NCBI GenBank assembly: GCA_021234155.1
Contig: JAJEKV010000035.1
Coordinates: 4,790,224-4,854,223 of the forward strand
Reading direction: 5' to 3'
Origin: Isoetes taiwanensis
Lineage: Eukaryota; Streptophyta; Lycopodiopsida; Isoetales; Isoetaceae
Length of the DNA: 64,000 nucleotides
In this document: positions 42,125-53,904 of the stretch, piece by piece
Layout of the letters: each line of letters opens with the position of its first letter
How positions within the stretch are numbered: position 1 is the first letter of the stretch
The notes under the pieces: model-generated
What the model was told of the DNA's origin: nothing
What the model saw: the letters and a program-made list of their open reading frames with translations, nothing else
Databases searched by the model: none
Program-made: the position numbers and the translations under genes

Positions 42125-43890
42125 TATATTCTGGTATTGGAGCTGCCCATCATAAACTTAAGAAAATAAGAACACACTTAATCCCTGCTATATGAACCCT
42201 TTTGCACGTCAACATTGATACCCACAATTTCTATAAAGCCTGAAACATGGAGCATTTGAAATTAAGAATATCAATATAGTAAGAACATTTGAAACAGGGG
42301 ACCTACTAATCAAATCTTGCTGTGAAATATATATATGGAACAACAGAAGATTTCAGCTCTTGTCAGGTTGTTGCATCAGTGCATTAACAACAACATCTTC
42401 TGCTAAACTTGTGACATCATGTCATGGCCAACATCTCATCAGATTTCAATTGTGGATAATGAATTAATGCTATTGGAATATGATGATGGTCAAATGTTTG
42501 CTGGGCAAAAGTTTTATCATCCCGACCTCATGACCCATATAGCTTAACATTCCAGTGGGAAAAAACATGATTAAAAAATAAATAACCTATCTCGAAATGG
42601 CAGCTTACCATATTTCTTCTTCGAAGTATCAAACGTAACACAGTTATGGTTTCAAGCCTGTTTGTTAAAACAAACTTCAGAGTTCGGAGATTTTAAAGAA
42701 CCTTAAGCTTTGTCTAACTTCAATACCACCTGTTCTCTCTAATTTGTAGCACATTCTGCAATTCCAAAGGTTCAAAGAGAAGAAAACATTACAGCAATAT
42801 ATCAAGCGTAGAACATGGATCACATTAATTCGACCTCTAAAGGAAGTTTTAAAGGAAATGATCTTTCATTTAGTTTCAAGTCTACACATTAGGGCATGCA
42901 GCCACAGGTGAAATGATATTCTGAAATAACAACACAAAACATAGCTATCAGTAAATCAGAGTTTGAACATGCTAGAATAGACATTTTTGTTAGCAAATTT
43001 CAAAAAAGATGTAGCTCACATCGATAGAACAATAACTTGATCATTGTTCAAGAATCCAAACCAATGACGGTGGTCCTTCCTGGCTATCTACGAAAAGAGA
43101 ATATCGTCCATAACCTTAACCCTTTGACACTTGATGGCATCTCCAATTGCACAATGCTTGAAATTGGTTGCAGAAATACTTGGACAATGACCATGAAGGC
43201 CATACTAGTTGTGTTACAATCCTTTGTGAAACAGTTGAGAAGACTATTCGTCATGTACACAAAGTTAAAACAAAGAACGTCACTCACTAGAAGTTGCATC
43301 TCACATTTGCCAAACTGTTGCGTTTTGCTGCAAGGATGTACACCTGAAATAAGGAAACCTAACAATTTACTAGGAGTTTGATGGTGAGTGCACAAAAGAA
43401 GATGCCTGGCAGCTGTAAGTTGAAGTCAAGGTATGCAGATATGCAGACATGCACACAGATGTGTTTCTATTGTAAACATAAATAAAAGAGGTTAGACAAT
43501 GTAACCAACAAAGAGTTACATTCAATGACAGGACTTGAAATAACATATGGCATGAACGGACTTCAAATAACATATGAAATTTGTTTGTCATTGGTTCGCC
43601 AGTTGAATCATCATCTAACAGAAAGAAAGATAGAACATTCAATGCATTGCCTTGCATAATATAATCACATTTATTTGAAATTGCTGAACAAAATGGCCTT
43701 CTGCAAAATACTCCTTAAGTGATTTAGCATTATTAGTCTTAATCATGGTATACAATAATCAGCATTCAGAGATATGTGAAAAACAACGCTATAGAATTTA
43801 GTATAGCTAATGTCTTGCCAGTATGGAAAAGCGCATAGAACAACCCAGAAGAACAATTACCAAATAGGATGTTTTGCCGTAACGTCTTAG
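42125..43890. repeat. Segmental duplication, block X copy 2
   Basis: Second copy of the 39330-41155 block. It runs to gccgtaacgtcttagtct at about 43893, where homology stops abruptly and a 10-kb foreign segment begins. Block Y resumes at 54066. Confidence 0.85.
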
Positions 43891-43898
43891 TCTAAACG

Positions 43899-44028
43899 AG
43901 GTGCACCCTGGACTACCACAGTCGTTGGATTCGTCGATCCTACGACCCAGATCGTATGTTTAGAGGTGCACCCTGGACTACCACAGTCGTTGGATTCGTC
44001 GATCCTATGACCAAGATCGTATGTTGGG
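43899..44028. repeat. 65-bp direct repeat pair
   Basis: The block aggtgcaccctggactacca occurs at about 43899 and 43964, with near-identical sequence through atcgtatgtt. Confidence 0.85.
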
Positions 44029-44204
44029 GCCTCTAGGCACCTCTCCTTTCGCTTATAGTCATTTATAATTGGAGACACCTATGATTTTGAAATATGAAAT
44101 ACGATTTCGCCTAAGGTTTTGAGGGAATATCCAACCTCTATACGGCTTTATCTAAGATTTTTCATCTCTATACGCCTTCGTCTAAGATATTAGAATATGA
44201 AATA

Positions 44205-44280
44205 TGGGGTCTTGAACCTCTACCAAAATAACTCAATGTCCTAATAAGACTACTTTAACCAATGTGCCCAACGAGCTAAT
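44205..44280 (-). mobile_element. tRNA-derived SINE head
   Basis: The minus strand begins TTAGCTCGTTGGGCACATTGG (A-box-like) and has GAGGTTCAAGACCCC (B-box) about 45 bases later (plus 44207-44221). It lacks a full cloverleaf. Decayed repeats ctatacg.ctt.(g)tctaag lie just left, at 44140-44190. Confidence 0.5.
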
Positions 44281-44431
44281 TTGATTATTTTTTTATCTTG
44301 AATCTATGTTTTTTGGGTTGCCCCTAGGGGGGCAAACCCTCGGTCATGTGGGTTTCTGGCATATTCTAAGCATATGCCAGAATATACCTAAGATATGCCT
44401 ATGACTGCTAAAAACCTTCTGTTCCCTGTAA

Positions 44432-46380
44432 ATGGACGGTCACTTCCGTTGTGGGTCGCGGACGTTTGAACCGGATAACTGGCTAAGACAAACAGAGCAT
44501 AGGGCTATGGCCTGGTCGCGATTTGTAATGCTTCTGCTCTTGCAGGGAGTGACATCTTTCCTCATCTTCGTACATAAATTGGCCGGATCTGCTTCTGAGG
44601 TGCCTAAACGAATGCCCAGAAGGGATATGGCTAGTTCGGATTTGCATGCCATAGACAAAAAAGCATGAGGACAGATGCACCATGCCGGAAATAGGATGGT
44701 CGGATTTGGTGGCCAGTATGGCCTCTGCCTTGGCCGATTTATGCTTATGCCAACATGTCCAGGATCTCGGAATGCTGCCTGGTAGAACAATTCGTGGTAA
44801 GCCTATGTGTTTGTGATAGGTCTATTCTTGATAGCATAAACCATGCTTAGGTTTCCAGTTGCTTGTGCTGTTGCATGCAAATTTGACAGAGTTTCTCGCT
44901 CCCTACTTGATGGATTACCATGTCATATTTTTCTTTCTTTTTGAGCAAGCAATAATCCAAATCTCAACATATTTACCCTTCGGGATTCAGTATTTTTGCC
45001 ACGTGATACCTCAAATCAGACAGAAGATAAGCATAATGATAACCATGAACTTCTGTGCAAATTGCAGCAAACCATTGTTGAACAGGTATGTTTTCCTTAG
45101 AACCGTGGAAAACACAAAACCATATGGTAGATGATGTTACGAATGGGTGGATCATGTCAATTATGTAGCTCATTTCTGTGAAAGCTTAAGGTGTTAACAA
45201 TGATCGAGGTTTATTTGTCTGCTGGCTGCATTGTTCAGGTAAGTAAGCAATGCTACAGGCAAGAATAAGTGACATGGTCCACGTCAAACAATGGACCCTT
45301 AATTGGCAGAATTGTAAATGTCATCTTCTTTGTGTCTGCTTGATTTTGGCATCCCATATAGGACTAAGGGAATGATACATGTTATTCATGTAATCTCCTG
45401 TTAGGAATGTTTGAATCAGGCTTCACCTAGATGTTTGTGAAAATATTGGAAGCATTAAATATGACCCTTTCCAGTCTTCTTGGATATAACCTTTCAAAGT
45501 CGGTGATTTTCCATGCACAGTTCATATTTATGTTTAACATCATTGTCTGTTTTATGCAGGCTGATTTAATCTCTGATCTTAAAGCGTAGTTGGATACAAG
45601 GTCACTCTCAATGATTGAACATAACGTTCGGTCTGGAAAAAATAGTATTGATGATGAAAAAGAAATGTCAACAGATTTTGGACAAGTATTTTCTTCGGCC
45701 ATCATCCTAATAATCATATTAATTTTGTAAAATATTCATCTTCTCTGATGCATGCCATGCTCTTGAAAATATCACTCTCTCAAGGATGTATAATTATTGA
45801 TTGGTAACTAGGTTGGAAGTGGTTGGCATACTTAGAAAGTTCTTATTTCTTTTGGAAAAGCCTAATGATATAAAATGACATATCAATGTTGACAGGATCA
45901 CTCCCAATTGGGGGAAAAAGATCTCGGGGCAGTCTCCTGTGCTAGGACATCATCTTCTGTAACAAGCCAGAAACATCCTTCCAAGAAGCTGAGTAAAGAT
46001 ATGGATAAGCAGGTAGCAGAGAATCCAGAGAATGGTTTTATTCATGGCGAAATATGTATATTGTTTTGCAATGTGACCATCTTTTCCAATGTTAGCCAAG
46101 GATTGGAAATTGCTTTGTTCCTTCCATCATTAAACTCTCCTCCAGATGTTTCGAAGTGAAAGCTAGTGACGTTGAAGCTTATGGACTTGTTTATTCATAG
46201 GATCATTATGTTTGGAATCTGAAGGAAGCATTATTTACATAACCCATTATGTTTTTTTTCAGTAATAAAATACTTTAAGTTATTTTAAATAGGGGCATGT
46301 GCAAGGAACGAGCAAATGGAAAGATACTGGAAGAAGCAGTTTGAAAACTCATGTCAGGATAAGAAAGTATTGGAGAAAAG
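44432..46380 (+). pseudogene. Exon-like islands of an unrecognised coiled-coil gene
   Basis: Blocks with splice-like borders: about 44991-45085 (donor aacag|gtatg; LLCKLQQTIVEQ), 45560-45685 (acceptor tatgcag; ADLISDLKA then TAG; donor caa|gtattt), 45896-46012 (acceptor gacag; DHSQLGEKDLGA...KLSKDMDKQ; donor cag|gtagca) and 46293-46380 (acceptor aaatag; donor aaag|gtgaga; MERYWKKQFENSCQDKKVLEKR). A further coding-like stretch (VPKRMPRRDMASSDLHAIDKK) lies at 44600-44668. The charged helical character suggests a coiled-coil, perhaps cytoskeletal, protein, but I cannot name it. The TAG in the 45.6-kb block and its location in an inserted segment suggest a captured or dead fragment. Confidence 0.35.
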
Positions 46381-47117
46381 GTGAGAATTATTCCTTATGA
46401 TGTTATACCTATTTGACATTGGAAGTTTGCTTTCAAGTGTAGTAGGGCATTGCTCTCTGTGAAGAAAGTAGTAAACTTATCAAAAATTGCAGCTACGCCC
46501 AAAAAAAAAAAAGAGATATGCTTTGAGGTTCATTAATTTAGATACGTGCAACTACACCTTAGGCGAAATCATTTTGCTTAATCGATTGTATTCTTTGCAA
46601 ATCTATTATCAAAGGTAGGTTATATGGATCTCAAGCTAGATCTTGCACAAAATTCAATTTTAACATGCAACTAATAAAACACTAGCCACAATCGGCCACC
46701 CACATACACACTAATAAAAGAGAAACTTACCTTCCCCTCGGCACCTACCATTGTTATACAAAACAATGTTGTCATTTACCATTCTTGTCTGGAAGTAAGG
46801 TACATAAAGCACCTTATACAACCACAAATTCCTACTTAAATAAGTATTTGATTCCAACAAGTAAATGGACTTCATCCTCTTTCCCATATACATTTAAATA
46901 GAGTGGAATGTTCAAGTCAATCGCAATCCCACTGCTTGCTTTGCCACTCCCGCTTGGCTTGCTGGAGATCACAAAGTAGGTATATTTGCGAAAGAAAAAA
47001 TAAGAGCTGGAGAACATCTATTCTATGATTATCGTCATGCCCCAGTATGGGCCCGTAAACTAGAAGATGGCCCAAAGCATGATGATGTGGGCAATAGCTC
47101 AGGTCGGGCTCAAAAGA
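46381..47117. other. No gene recognised
   Basis: AT-rich with short A-runs. Nothing supportable. Confidence 0.35.
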
Positions 47118-47361
47118 CTGCATAACATTATTTTTATTTTTATTTTTTTTTTGAGGAAACGGCAGAGATTGTATTACTGTATAGGAAAATTACATGATCA
47201 TACAAAAAACCCTGAGTAGGAAGTACTACTTCTGGGAAAAAGTGGATAGCTATTCGCTATCATAGACCCTTCATGGAGGGCAGTAAACAGAGTTCAAAAT
47301 AGAAAACACTTTAAACTTAAAGTTCAGTATTTAAGACAAAGACTACTGTTCCATCGGCTGT

Positions 47362-47690
47362 TTACAGTATATCCGGCACTCCCTCCAGTGATATGATTGC
47401 AAAGGCCTCATCTGTGTAGATGAACATCATGTCATCTAGCTCATTTGGGCCATAACCAGTCGAATCCAGCAGGTGCATAATCCAGGAGTCACGGGCCTCT
47501 TCATGGATTTTCTTTTTGGCCTGAAAGTATGGTTTGATTTCCTGATTAAACCTCCAGATGTCTTCGTCTGCCAGCAGCCTCTCAAAGGTTATACAGCTGA
47601 TAACTTCAGTCTTGACCCAAAACAGGGCATCAATGACTTCTTGGTTGGAAAGTGGAGCTGTGGCAGGATCCACTAAGCGCTCATGTCCCC
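47362..47690 (-). other. C-terminal extension of LINE C ORF2, unrecognised acidic domain
   Basis: After the zinc-finger/IWKHRN end of ORF2 a G6 run near 47683-47689 shifts the frame. Beyond it about 105 codons stay open to 47362, an acidic, helical sequence containing NQEVIDALFWVKTEV, FERLLADEDIWRF and LDDMMFIYTDEAFAI. Loss of one G would fuse it to ORF2. The codon pattern looks protein-like, so it was probably selected until recently. I know no such domain at the end of plant L1 ORF2. Confidence 0.5.
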
Positions 47691-50600
47691 CCGCATAGTG
47701 TCGCTTCAGCAGAAATTCTGTCAAGAACAATATCCAAATCATTAAATAGAATTGCAAAAAATTGAAAGAAACCATTGAAGGTTCCCAGGGAATCCCATTT
47801 GCGATCATATTTTAGACCCTTGTTTGCCCTATGTGCCATGGCTGCCTCAGCTAGGAGGATCTGAAAAGAGGCTTTAAGTTCAGATAGGCTCGGGGCCAGT
47901 CTTTCAATGGCCACTGTGTTCCTATGTTTCCAAATAGCCCAACAGGCAAGAGTTTTGAGAGTGCCCTTGAAGGATGATGTATTGTTGAGAAACTGCAGCA
48001 AGGAGGCATCATCAGTGGGAACTTGTTGTAACAGGGGTCGAATCCATTGCCAGAATGGATCTAACCAAGGGCAGGTGAAGACGTGGGGGCTCGTTTCAAC
48101 CTGACCACAGCCTAAGGGGCACATGCCAGATATGTTAGTGTCAAATTGGGCCCTGTAGCTATTGGTTTTGAGGCTTTGATTAAGTAGCAGCCATCTAAAG
48201 AAGATGACCTTATTTGCACACTGCAGCTTCCACCCCTGTCTGATAATCTATACAACAGTATCATGTTGACAATTCCATGTTCTGCAAACTTTGAGTTGAC
48301 TCTTGTCAAGTAACAGACTATAAATCACAGAGACCTTATATCCCTTACCATCAGAGATCCAATTATGAAGACAGTTATCATTACCCCTGGGGTGCCTGGT
48401 GACTAAGGAATAGATTTTTCTGTTGGTCTCTGTGTCAGACAACCGAGTAGTTAGCTCCCCCCATTCTCTCCAGGTCTCATTATTCCTAAGGGAGCCTATG
48501 GTGTGTAGCCCAGCCAGGCACCATTCCTTGTATTTGAGGGGGTGCTTGAGGGCCAAACAACCTTCATCCTCATTTACCAAATCCTGATGCCAGAAGAAAC
48601 CATGACTGTCATTGACCGAGTCCAACTCCCTTGCTCGGAAGCATGGAGAGACCAAATTCCAGGCTGAGAGAATTCGTCTCAGAACTTTAGATGTGCCAGG
48701 GGAGGTTTTAATCTGGTAAAATGCTGAGTCCGGGAGTTGATGAGGAAGAGAAGGGGCACCTACTATGGTTGTGGTCCCTAACCAGTATTTCACAAGTTTG
48801 AGAGCAGGTGATGGACTTTTCGGAAGTCGGGGATCTCCGGACTATTTTAGCGGCCGAGCCCCGAGCTTGGGAAAATAGGTCTTTACATCCTAATCCTCCT
48901 TCCTTCTTTGGCAAGGTCAAATTATCCCGGAGACCATTCTTGCTCCCGCGGATGTATTCTCTCATAGCGGTTTCAGTTTCCTATATGATGCCTTATCGGC
49001 TATGATTACCGAGGAAAAGTAGATGTGTGTCTTTGGCAATCCACCATTAATTATACCCACACATACTAAAGAGAGAGAGATTTAGAGTACATCTGTATCT
49101 TCCTCTTCATCCTGTTTTACAATTGAGTCCCATAGTCCAAGTAAATTCATGTTGACACTAGAGGCAACCCTAGAAGTTTTGTGGCGATTTGTGTCCGAGA
49201 ACTTTGATGCCATGCGACTCATCCCGATCGGTTTGCATAACAATGGTGCTCTTATTCTTATTCGAGGAGGACACGGAAGCACTTCCAAAGAGTTGTAGCA
49301 TATTTAGGAAATTAGGAAGGCTTGATCCATCATTCTCGTTAAATGCAAATGTGTCATCGACATATTGCATGATGACAAAGTCTCCCATACCTTGTGGAAG
49401 TTGGAGGCCCTGGATCTCTTTTGTAGCTACCATATTGAGTGTGGCCCTGGTTACCATTTCTGCAACAATCAAGAACAGATAGGGAGCCAGAGGGCATCCC
49501 TATCTTACCCCTTTTTTGCATTCAAAGAACTTGGTAGGGGATCCATTTACCATGACTGCAGAGCAACCAGCATCATTAAGACTATGCACTTTCCCTATCA
49601 CTCCATCAGAGAAGCCAAGCTGTGCCATTGCCATATAGAGGAACTTCCAATTAATTGTATCATAGGCCCGTCTGAAATCCAGCTTAACTAGCATGCAGTT
49701 CTGCTTGGAGTGAAGGTTCCAATGTAAACCCTCATGAGCCCCTATGAAGTTATCCAAGATGCTCCTTTCTGGCAGGAAGGCTGATTGCACTGGATTTATT
49801 ACCTTTTGCAAAACCCCCTTGATTCTGTTAGCCAGAATCTTGGCCAAGATTTTATAAGAAGAGTTTGTGAGTGATATTGGCCTCCAATCGGAGAAGGCAA
49901 CAGGGGCATCAACTTTGGGAATAAGTGCAATCAGGCCAGCATTTATGGCTGGGTGTACCTTTGGGGCAGCCCAAGCTCCCTGGATGAATGTGGTTAGGTC
50001 CTGCTTCATAATGTCCCAGAAAGCCACATAGAATTCCGGGGGGATTCCATCAGGGCCAGGGCTCTTCCCATGAGCCATACCTGTAAGAGTTTTCCCAATT
50101 TCCTCTGTAGAAGGTTGCTGTAGCAGAGCGCCATCATCCATTGCTTGGTCAGCTGGACCAAGCTTATGAAAGAAGTGTTTAAGATTGGCCTCATTCACCT
50201 GTGAGTCAGCAAACAGGTCCTTGTATTTAGCATGGAAGAAGTCCAATAGATTTTCCTGCCCTGAGATCTTTTGGCCTTCTTCTGTAACCGAGATGATGCC
50301 ATTGTTCATGATTCGCCCTTTTGCTGTCCTGAAGAAGAGCTTAGAGCTACATCTGTCCATGCAATTAACATTGATGCATTTACTCTTGATGATAAGACCC
50401 TTGGCTTCTGTCTCCTCAATGTTTTTGACCTTTCTTTCCAGGTGTTCCTCCTCCTTATGCAAATCCACATTGTATGGGTCATTAAAAATCCTTTGCCTAA
50501 TTTCTTTGACCTGAAGATAGATGTCAGTTTTTTCCTTTTTCATATTTCCATTCCACCTTTTACCCCATAGTTTCAGCCAGTCCTTTATCTTCCTCATTTT

Positions 50601-51446
50601 GTTTACAAACCCCTTCATTGATCCACTCTCTGGCAGACTTTGGGGTAGGGATTTGTAGAAGTCCTGGAATTCTCGACAGAAGACTTCATTGTTGAGAAGG
50701 CTGGTGTTCACTTTAAAGGGGGTGTTGGCTCCCCCTTTAACTGAGTTGCCTACTTCCATGATCTGTGGGAAGTGGTCTGATATTGAGTTGCTGTGGTCCC
50801 CATTTATAATTATTTGTGGCCACATACTGACATCTTTAGTGTAAAACCTGTCTAGGAGACAAAACACCCTATCATTCCCTACCCTTTTGTTACTCCAGGA
50901 GTACACATTAGTTGAGGAGGGGGCTTGATACACAAAGATATCCATAAGTTTGTCCCACTGGAATCTTTCATTTTTTGTCATGTTCAGCTTTTTGCCTAAC
51001 TTCTGATTCCACAAAGGGGTATTGTTGAAGTCCCCACTCAGCACCCAGCTGTCTGCTTGCATGGTAGGAATCCAGTCAGCCATGTCCTTCCATTGTCTTT
51101 CCCTCTCCTCAGGATCTGTGGATGCATATACATTAATTATTCCAACTTTGTCTTCCCCCACCCTAAGGAAAATAACATGCCATCTGCCAGAGGGATGGTG
51201 ATATGACCCTAGGGGAGAATAAGAGTTCCATATTGTGCAAATTCCCCCTTTGGTACCATCAGCTGGTGACCATATGGATCCTCCATTAGGCATAACCCAG
51301 TTCCCCAAATTTGAGGCTTCAAAACTTGGAAGCCTATGTTCTTGAATAAGGACAATGTCAGCCCTCATTTCTTTCAAAGCAATGATAACTCTTCTCCGTT
51401 TCAGGGGCCCTTTAATCCCCCTCACATTCCATGTGACAATCTTCAT
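47681..51446 (-). pseudogene. LINE C ORF2: endonuclease, RT, zf-RVT; broken
   Basis: It starts at ATG 51446. The first 649 codons are open: endonuclease (KIVTWNVRGI, QEHRL, GDFNN, SDHFP) and RT (LIPKVDAPVAFSDWRPISL, VKLDFRRAYDTINW). TAG at 49500-49502 replaces the Q of the conserved RQGCPL motif. The same frame then continues to 49170 with the YVDD catalytic box. A decayed, probably deleted stretch follows (49170-48965). The thumb/C-terminal blocks lie at 48965-48708 (LPKKEGGLGCKDL) and, after a shift, at 48800-47681, with TAG at 48248 and a zf-RVT domain (CPLGCGQVETSPHVFTCPW, then IWKHRN). All stops visible here could come from CAG. Confidence 0.85.
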
Positions 51447-53348
51447 GTCTTCTTGGATCTGGTGATTGGCCCATAAGGATTAGGAGTATAGACCTTTCTC
51501 TGCCTTGTTTTTTTGGTTGTTTGGGGGGTGAAAAAGGACTCTTCCTGAGTGTCTTCATCACTGCTTTCTTCATCATTCCAGAATTTTCCATGTGGGGTGT
51601 CCCCTACTTCCAGTTCCAGTGAGCATGAGACCCCTTGGATGTCATCTTCATGTTCAGGAGCCACCTGTGCCACTTGTTCTAACATGGGAGAGTTATTTAT
51701 AATTAGATCAGTGGGTAGAACCATTTCTGATTCTTGAGTTCCCTGATCTCCATCTGCAGTGCTATCTCTTGTGAGGGGGTTCAGGAAATCCTCCTCAGAA
51801 CCACCCTTGTGATTTTCATCACCCTGAATGGTCACATACTCCTCTTCGATTGAGGGAGCATCCTTAAACAGTTGGATAACCAGGGGGGGAGGGTTTTAGA
51901 GGGTTCTCCCTGTTCTAAAAATTTTCCACCCGAGTCATCTGACTCCGAGTATTCATTAATAGGAGGCCTACTTGGTTCCTCAATGGTCAGCACCCTAGCT
52001 CTGCCCTCATGGGCTGGGGTAACAATCAGAGCATCTGGATCTACCACTCCTTTCCCCTTTGACTTGTTCAAGACCTTTATCTCCATGTTTTCTGCTTGGA
52101 ATCTGACCTTCTTCCTCCATTGCCTCTTTTGTTCTTTAATTTTTTGCTCTTCCTGATTCTGCTGCTCCCGGATTTCCCTTTGTTTTTGTTTCCTTGCCTT
52201 CCTCCTTGCACTGCCATTCACATTCTTTTTTGGTTTCTGGGCAGGGGTATTTGGATACCTCTGAGCTTTCCCCTTGTTATCTGAGCTTTCCCCTTGTTAG
52301 GAGTGATCCATTCCTCCTCCCTTTCTATTGCCATTTTCCGCATTGGGATCTCTGTTCCTTTGCAGATGCCTCCGCCATGTAATCGGAGTCCACAGATAGA
52401 ACATGGCTCTGGCAGACCGTTCCAGGCTAGCTTTAATACTTTGGGATTTCCAAAGTAATCAATGTAATGTATGCTTTCAGGCACTGGTTTCAGGAGGTCT
52501 ATCTGAGCCCAAACTCTGGGGGCTCGATCATCTGTGATCTCCATAGCAATATAATTACCTGTATTCTTGAACAAAGAATACAAAGATTGTTCATTCCAGT
52601 ACATGGGGTTTAACCCCTGCAGAGACGACCAGGCCGGATGGAAAAGTTCAGATAAATTCTGGGGGTCAAATCCCGGATACCATTTCTGAAAGAAAAGCTG
52701 GGTATTGGCTCGGCTTATTGTTCCTTTTTTTAGGAGCACAGTGGCAGAACGGGAGTTCTCACATTCTGCTATGAAAAATGGGAACTCAGTCCAATACATA
52801 TTTTTGATTAAGATATCCTTGTCTTTTTCCAGTTCAGCTTTAAGGTACTGTAAGCGGACCCCTTCATGTCGGACACAACCAATGAGGCCCAGGCTAGAGA
52901 GATATTTCAGTTTATTTTCTACAGCTGGGTTTTTGAGCTTACCAACACAGGCCGGGACGTGCTGGTCCTTTAGTTCACGCTTCACCACATTTTGAATCTC
53001 ATTGGCATAGTCAAGAATCGGCTGAACCACCCTCTGTTGTCTGTTCACCGGGCCTACCCCTGCTCCAGTTCGAGTGTTCACCATATTTGGGAGGCGGGTT
53101 AGGAAATCTCCGAAAGCAACACAGTCGGTTGCTTGTCCGCGCTCGAGTTTGATCAGCTCTTCCAGAATCGCCCACAGTTGCTCCCGACCTCTGTTGCTGA
53201 GCTTATGTAACTATATCAATAGTTTCTTTTCCAGTCCCTGTCCCAATCCATCCTTTTCCATTGCTGTCTCAAATATTATGTCCTTTATCCCAGTATCCAA
53301 GGCCTGACCTTCTGCCTGCTGCACGGTTTCCAATGAAATTCCTGACAT
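51443..53348 (-). pseudogene. LINE C ORF1: DUF4283-like, CCHC knuckle, frameshifted
   Basis: The likely start is ATG 53348, in frame with the long open block 53084-52218; TAG at 53211-53213 interrupts it. The core has the DUF4283 pattern (LLKKGTISRANTQLFFQKW, W..LQGLNP..W, ARVWAQIDLLKPVP-like) and the knuckle CSICGLRLHGGGIC (CX2CX4HX4C). A 20-bp tandem duplication at 52261-52300 shifts the frame. Coding continues to 51832 with a basic helix (RRKARKQKQREIREQQNQ), then shifts again at a C-run near 51881-51887 and continues to TGA 51443-51445. Plant L1 ORF1 proteins bind LINE RNA. Two indels and one stop make this copy dead. Confidence 0.8.
52261..52300. repeat. 20-bp perfect tandem duplication in LINE C ORF1
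   Basis: The word ctgagctttccccttgttat at 52261-52280 is repeated at 52281-52300 (last base differs). Because 20 is not a multiple of three it breaks the ORF1 frame. Confidence 0.9.
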
Positions 53349-53460
53349 TCCCCTTTTTTTCACACTGCCCCACTACCCGCTGTACTACAACTATTTTTAT
53401 TTTTTCCCTTTGTCTTCCTTATTCTACCTCCACCACCCTAAGATATGCTCAAGACTTCGA

Positions 53461-53751
53461 CTAACTATAGACTTTAACAGTAATCTTATGTTCTAACCAA
53501 GAACAGAACGGGTTGAAGACTCCTGCTGCTGACCTATTCTTGTCTCCTACAAACTCACCCAGCCAGGATTCGGTAATCTGCACTTCAAGGTCATCTGCCA
53601 CTGAAATGAAGGGAAAAATCGGGTGAAAGAGGTCATCCGGGAAAAACTGGTGAAGCACCAAGTTTCTCTATAGGGTTGCATCTTCTCCCGCCAACCAGCC
53701 ACAAGCAATCTTCGATCCTTCAGAAAGGATGGCGAAGTGCCTCACGGCCAT
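53461..53751 (-). pseudogene. Small upstream ORF in LINE C 5'UTR
   Basis: An ATG at 53751 opens a 96-codon frame interrupted once by TAG near codon 28 and ending at 53461. The sequence looks protein-like (LEVQITESWLGEFVGDKNRS) and sits before ORF1, about 110 bases upstream of its start. I do not recognise it. It could be a leader ORF of this LINE family or captured coding sequence. Confidence 0.35.
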
Positions 53752-53904
53752 GGTTTAGGGTTCGAGCGCCAGCGTCCATTCCCGCCCTCATTCCTCATCC
53801 AGCAGTCCCAAATTCCTGCATAACATTATGGTGCCACATAATTCTCCATAACTAGTCTTGTGTATATTGTCAGGTCAAATAGTGTGGATTTAATTTAAGC
53901 CACT

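Larger units (their letters stand above)
47132..53815 (-). mobile_element. Full-length L1-type LINE (family C), degenerate
   Basis: The 14-bp direct repeat ctgcataacattat at 47118-47131 and 53816-53829 encloses 6.68 kb. The minus-strand 3' end is an A-rich tail (AAAAATAAAAATA type) after a ~230-bp 3'UTR. The 5'UTR is about 470 bp. ORF1 (53348-51443) and ORF2 (51446-47362) are both present but carry stops and shifts. ORF1 and ORF2 overlap in ATGA. The insertion is full-length, so the 5' end at 53815 is the element's own. Confidence 0.9.

Noticed and set aside
44200-44280. tRNA gene
   Set aside because: A- and B-box-like words are present, but the arms do not form an acceptor stem or cloverleaf. 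SINE head or relic fits better. The same holds for 5345-5425 and 7801-7885.
51832-52221. Series of four-base overlapping ORFs in LINE C (52218-52221 and 51832-51835)
   Set aside because: The apparent starts there are GTG codons inside frames that are open further upstream. They reflect the frameshifts in ORF1. Only 51443-51446 is a real ATGA overlap.
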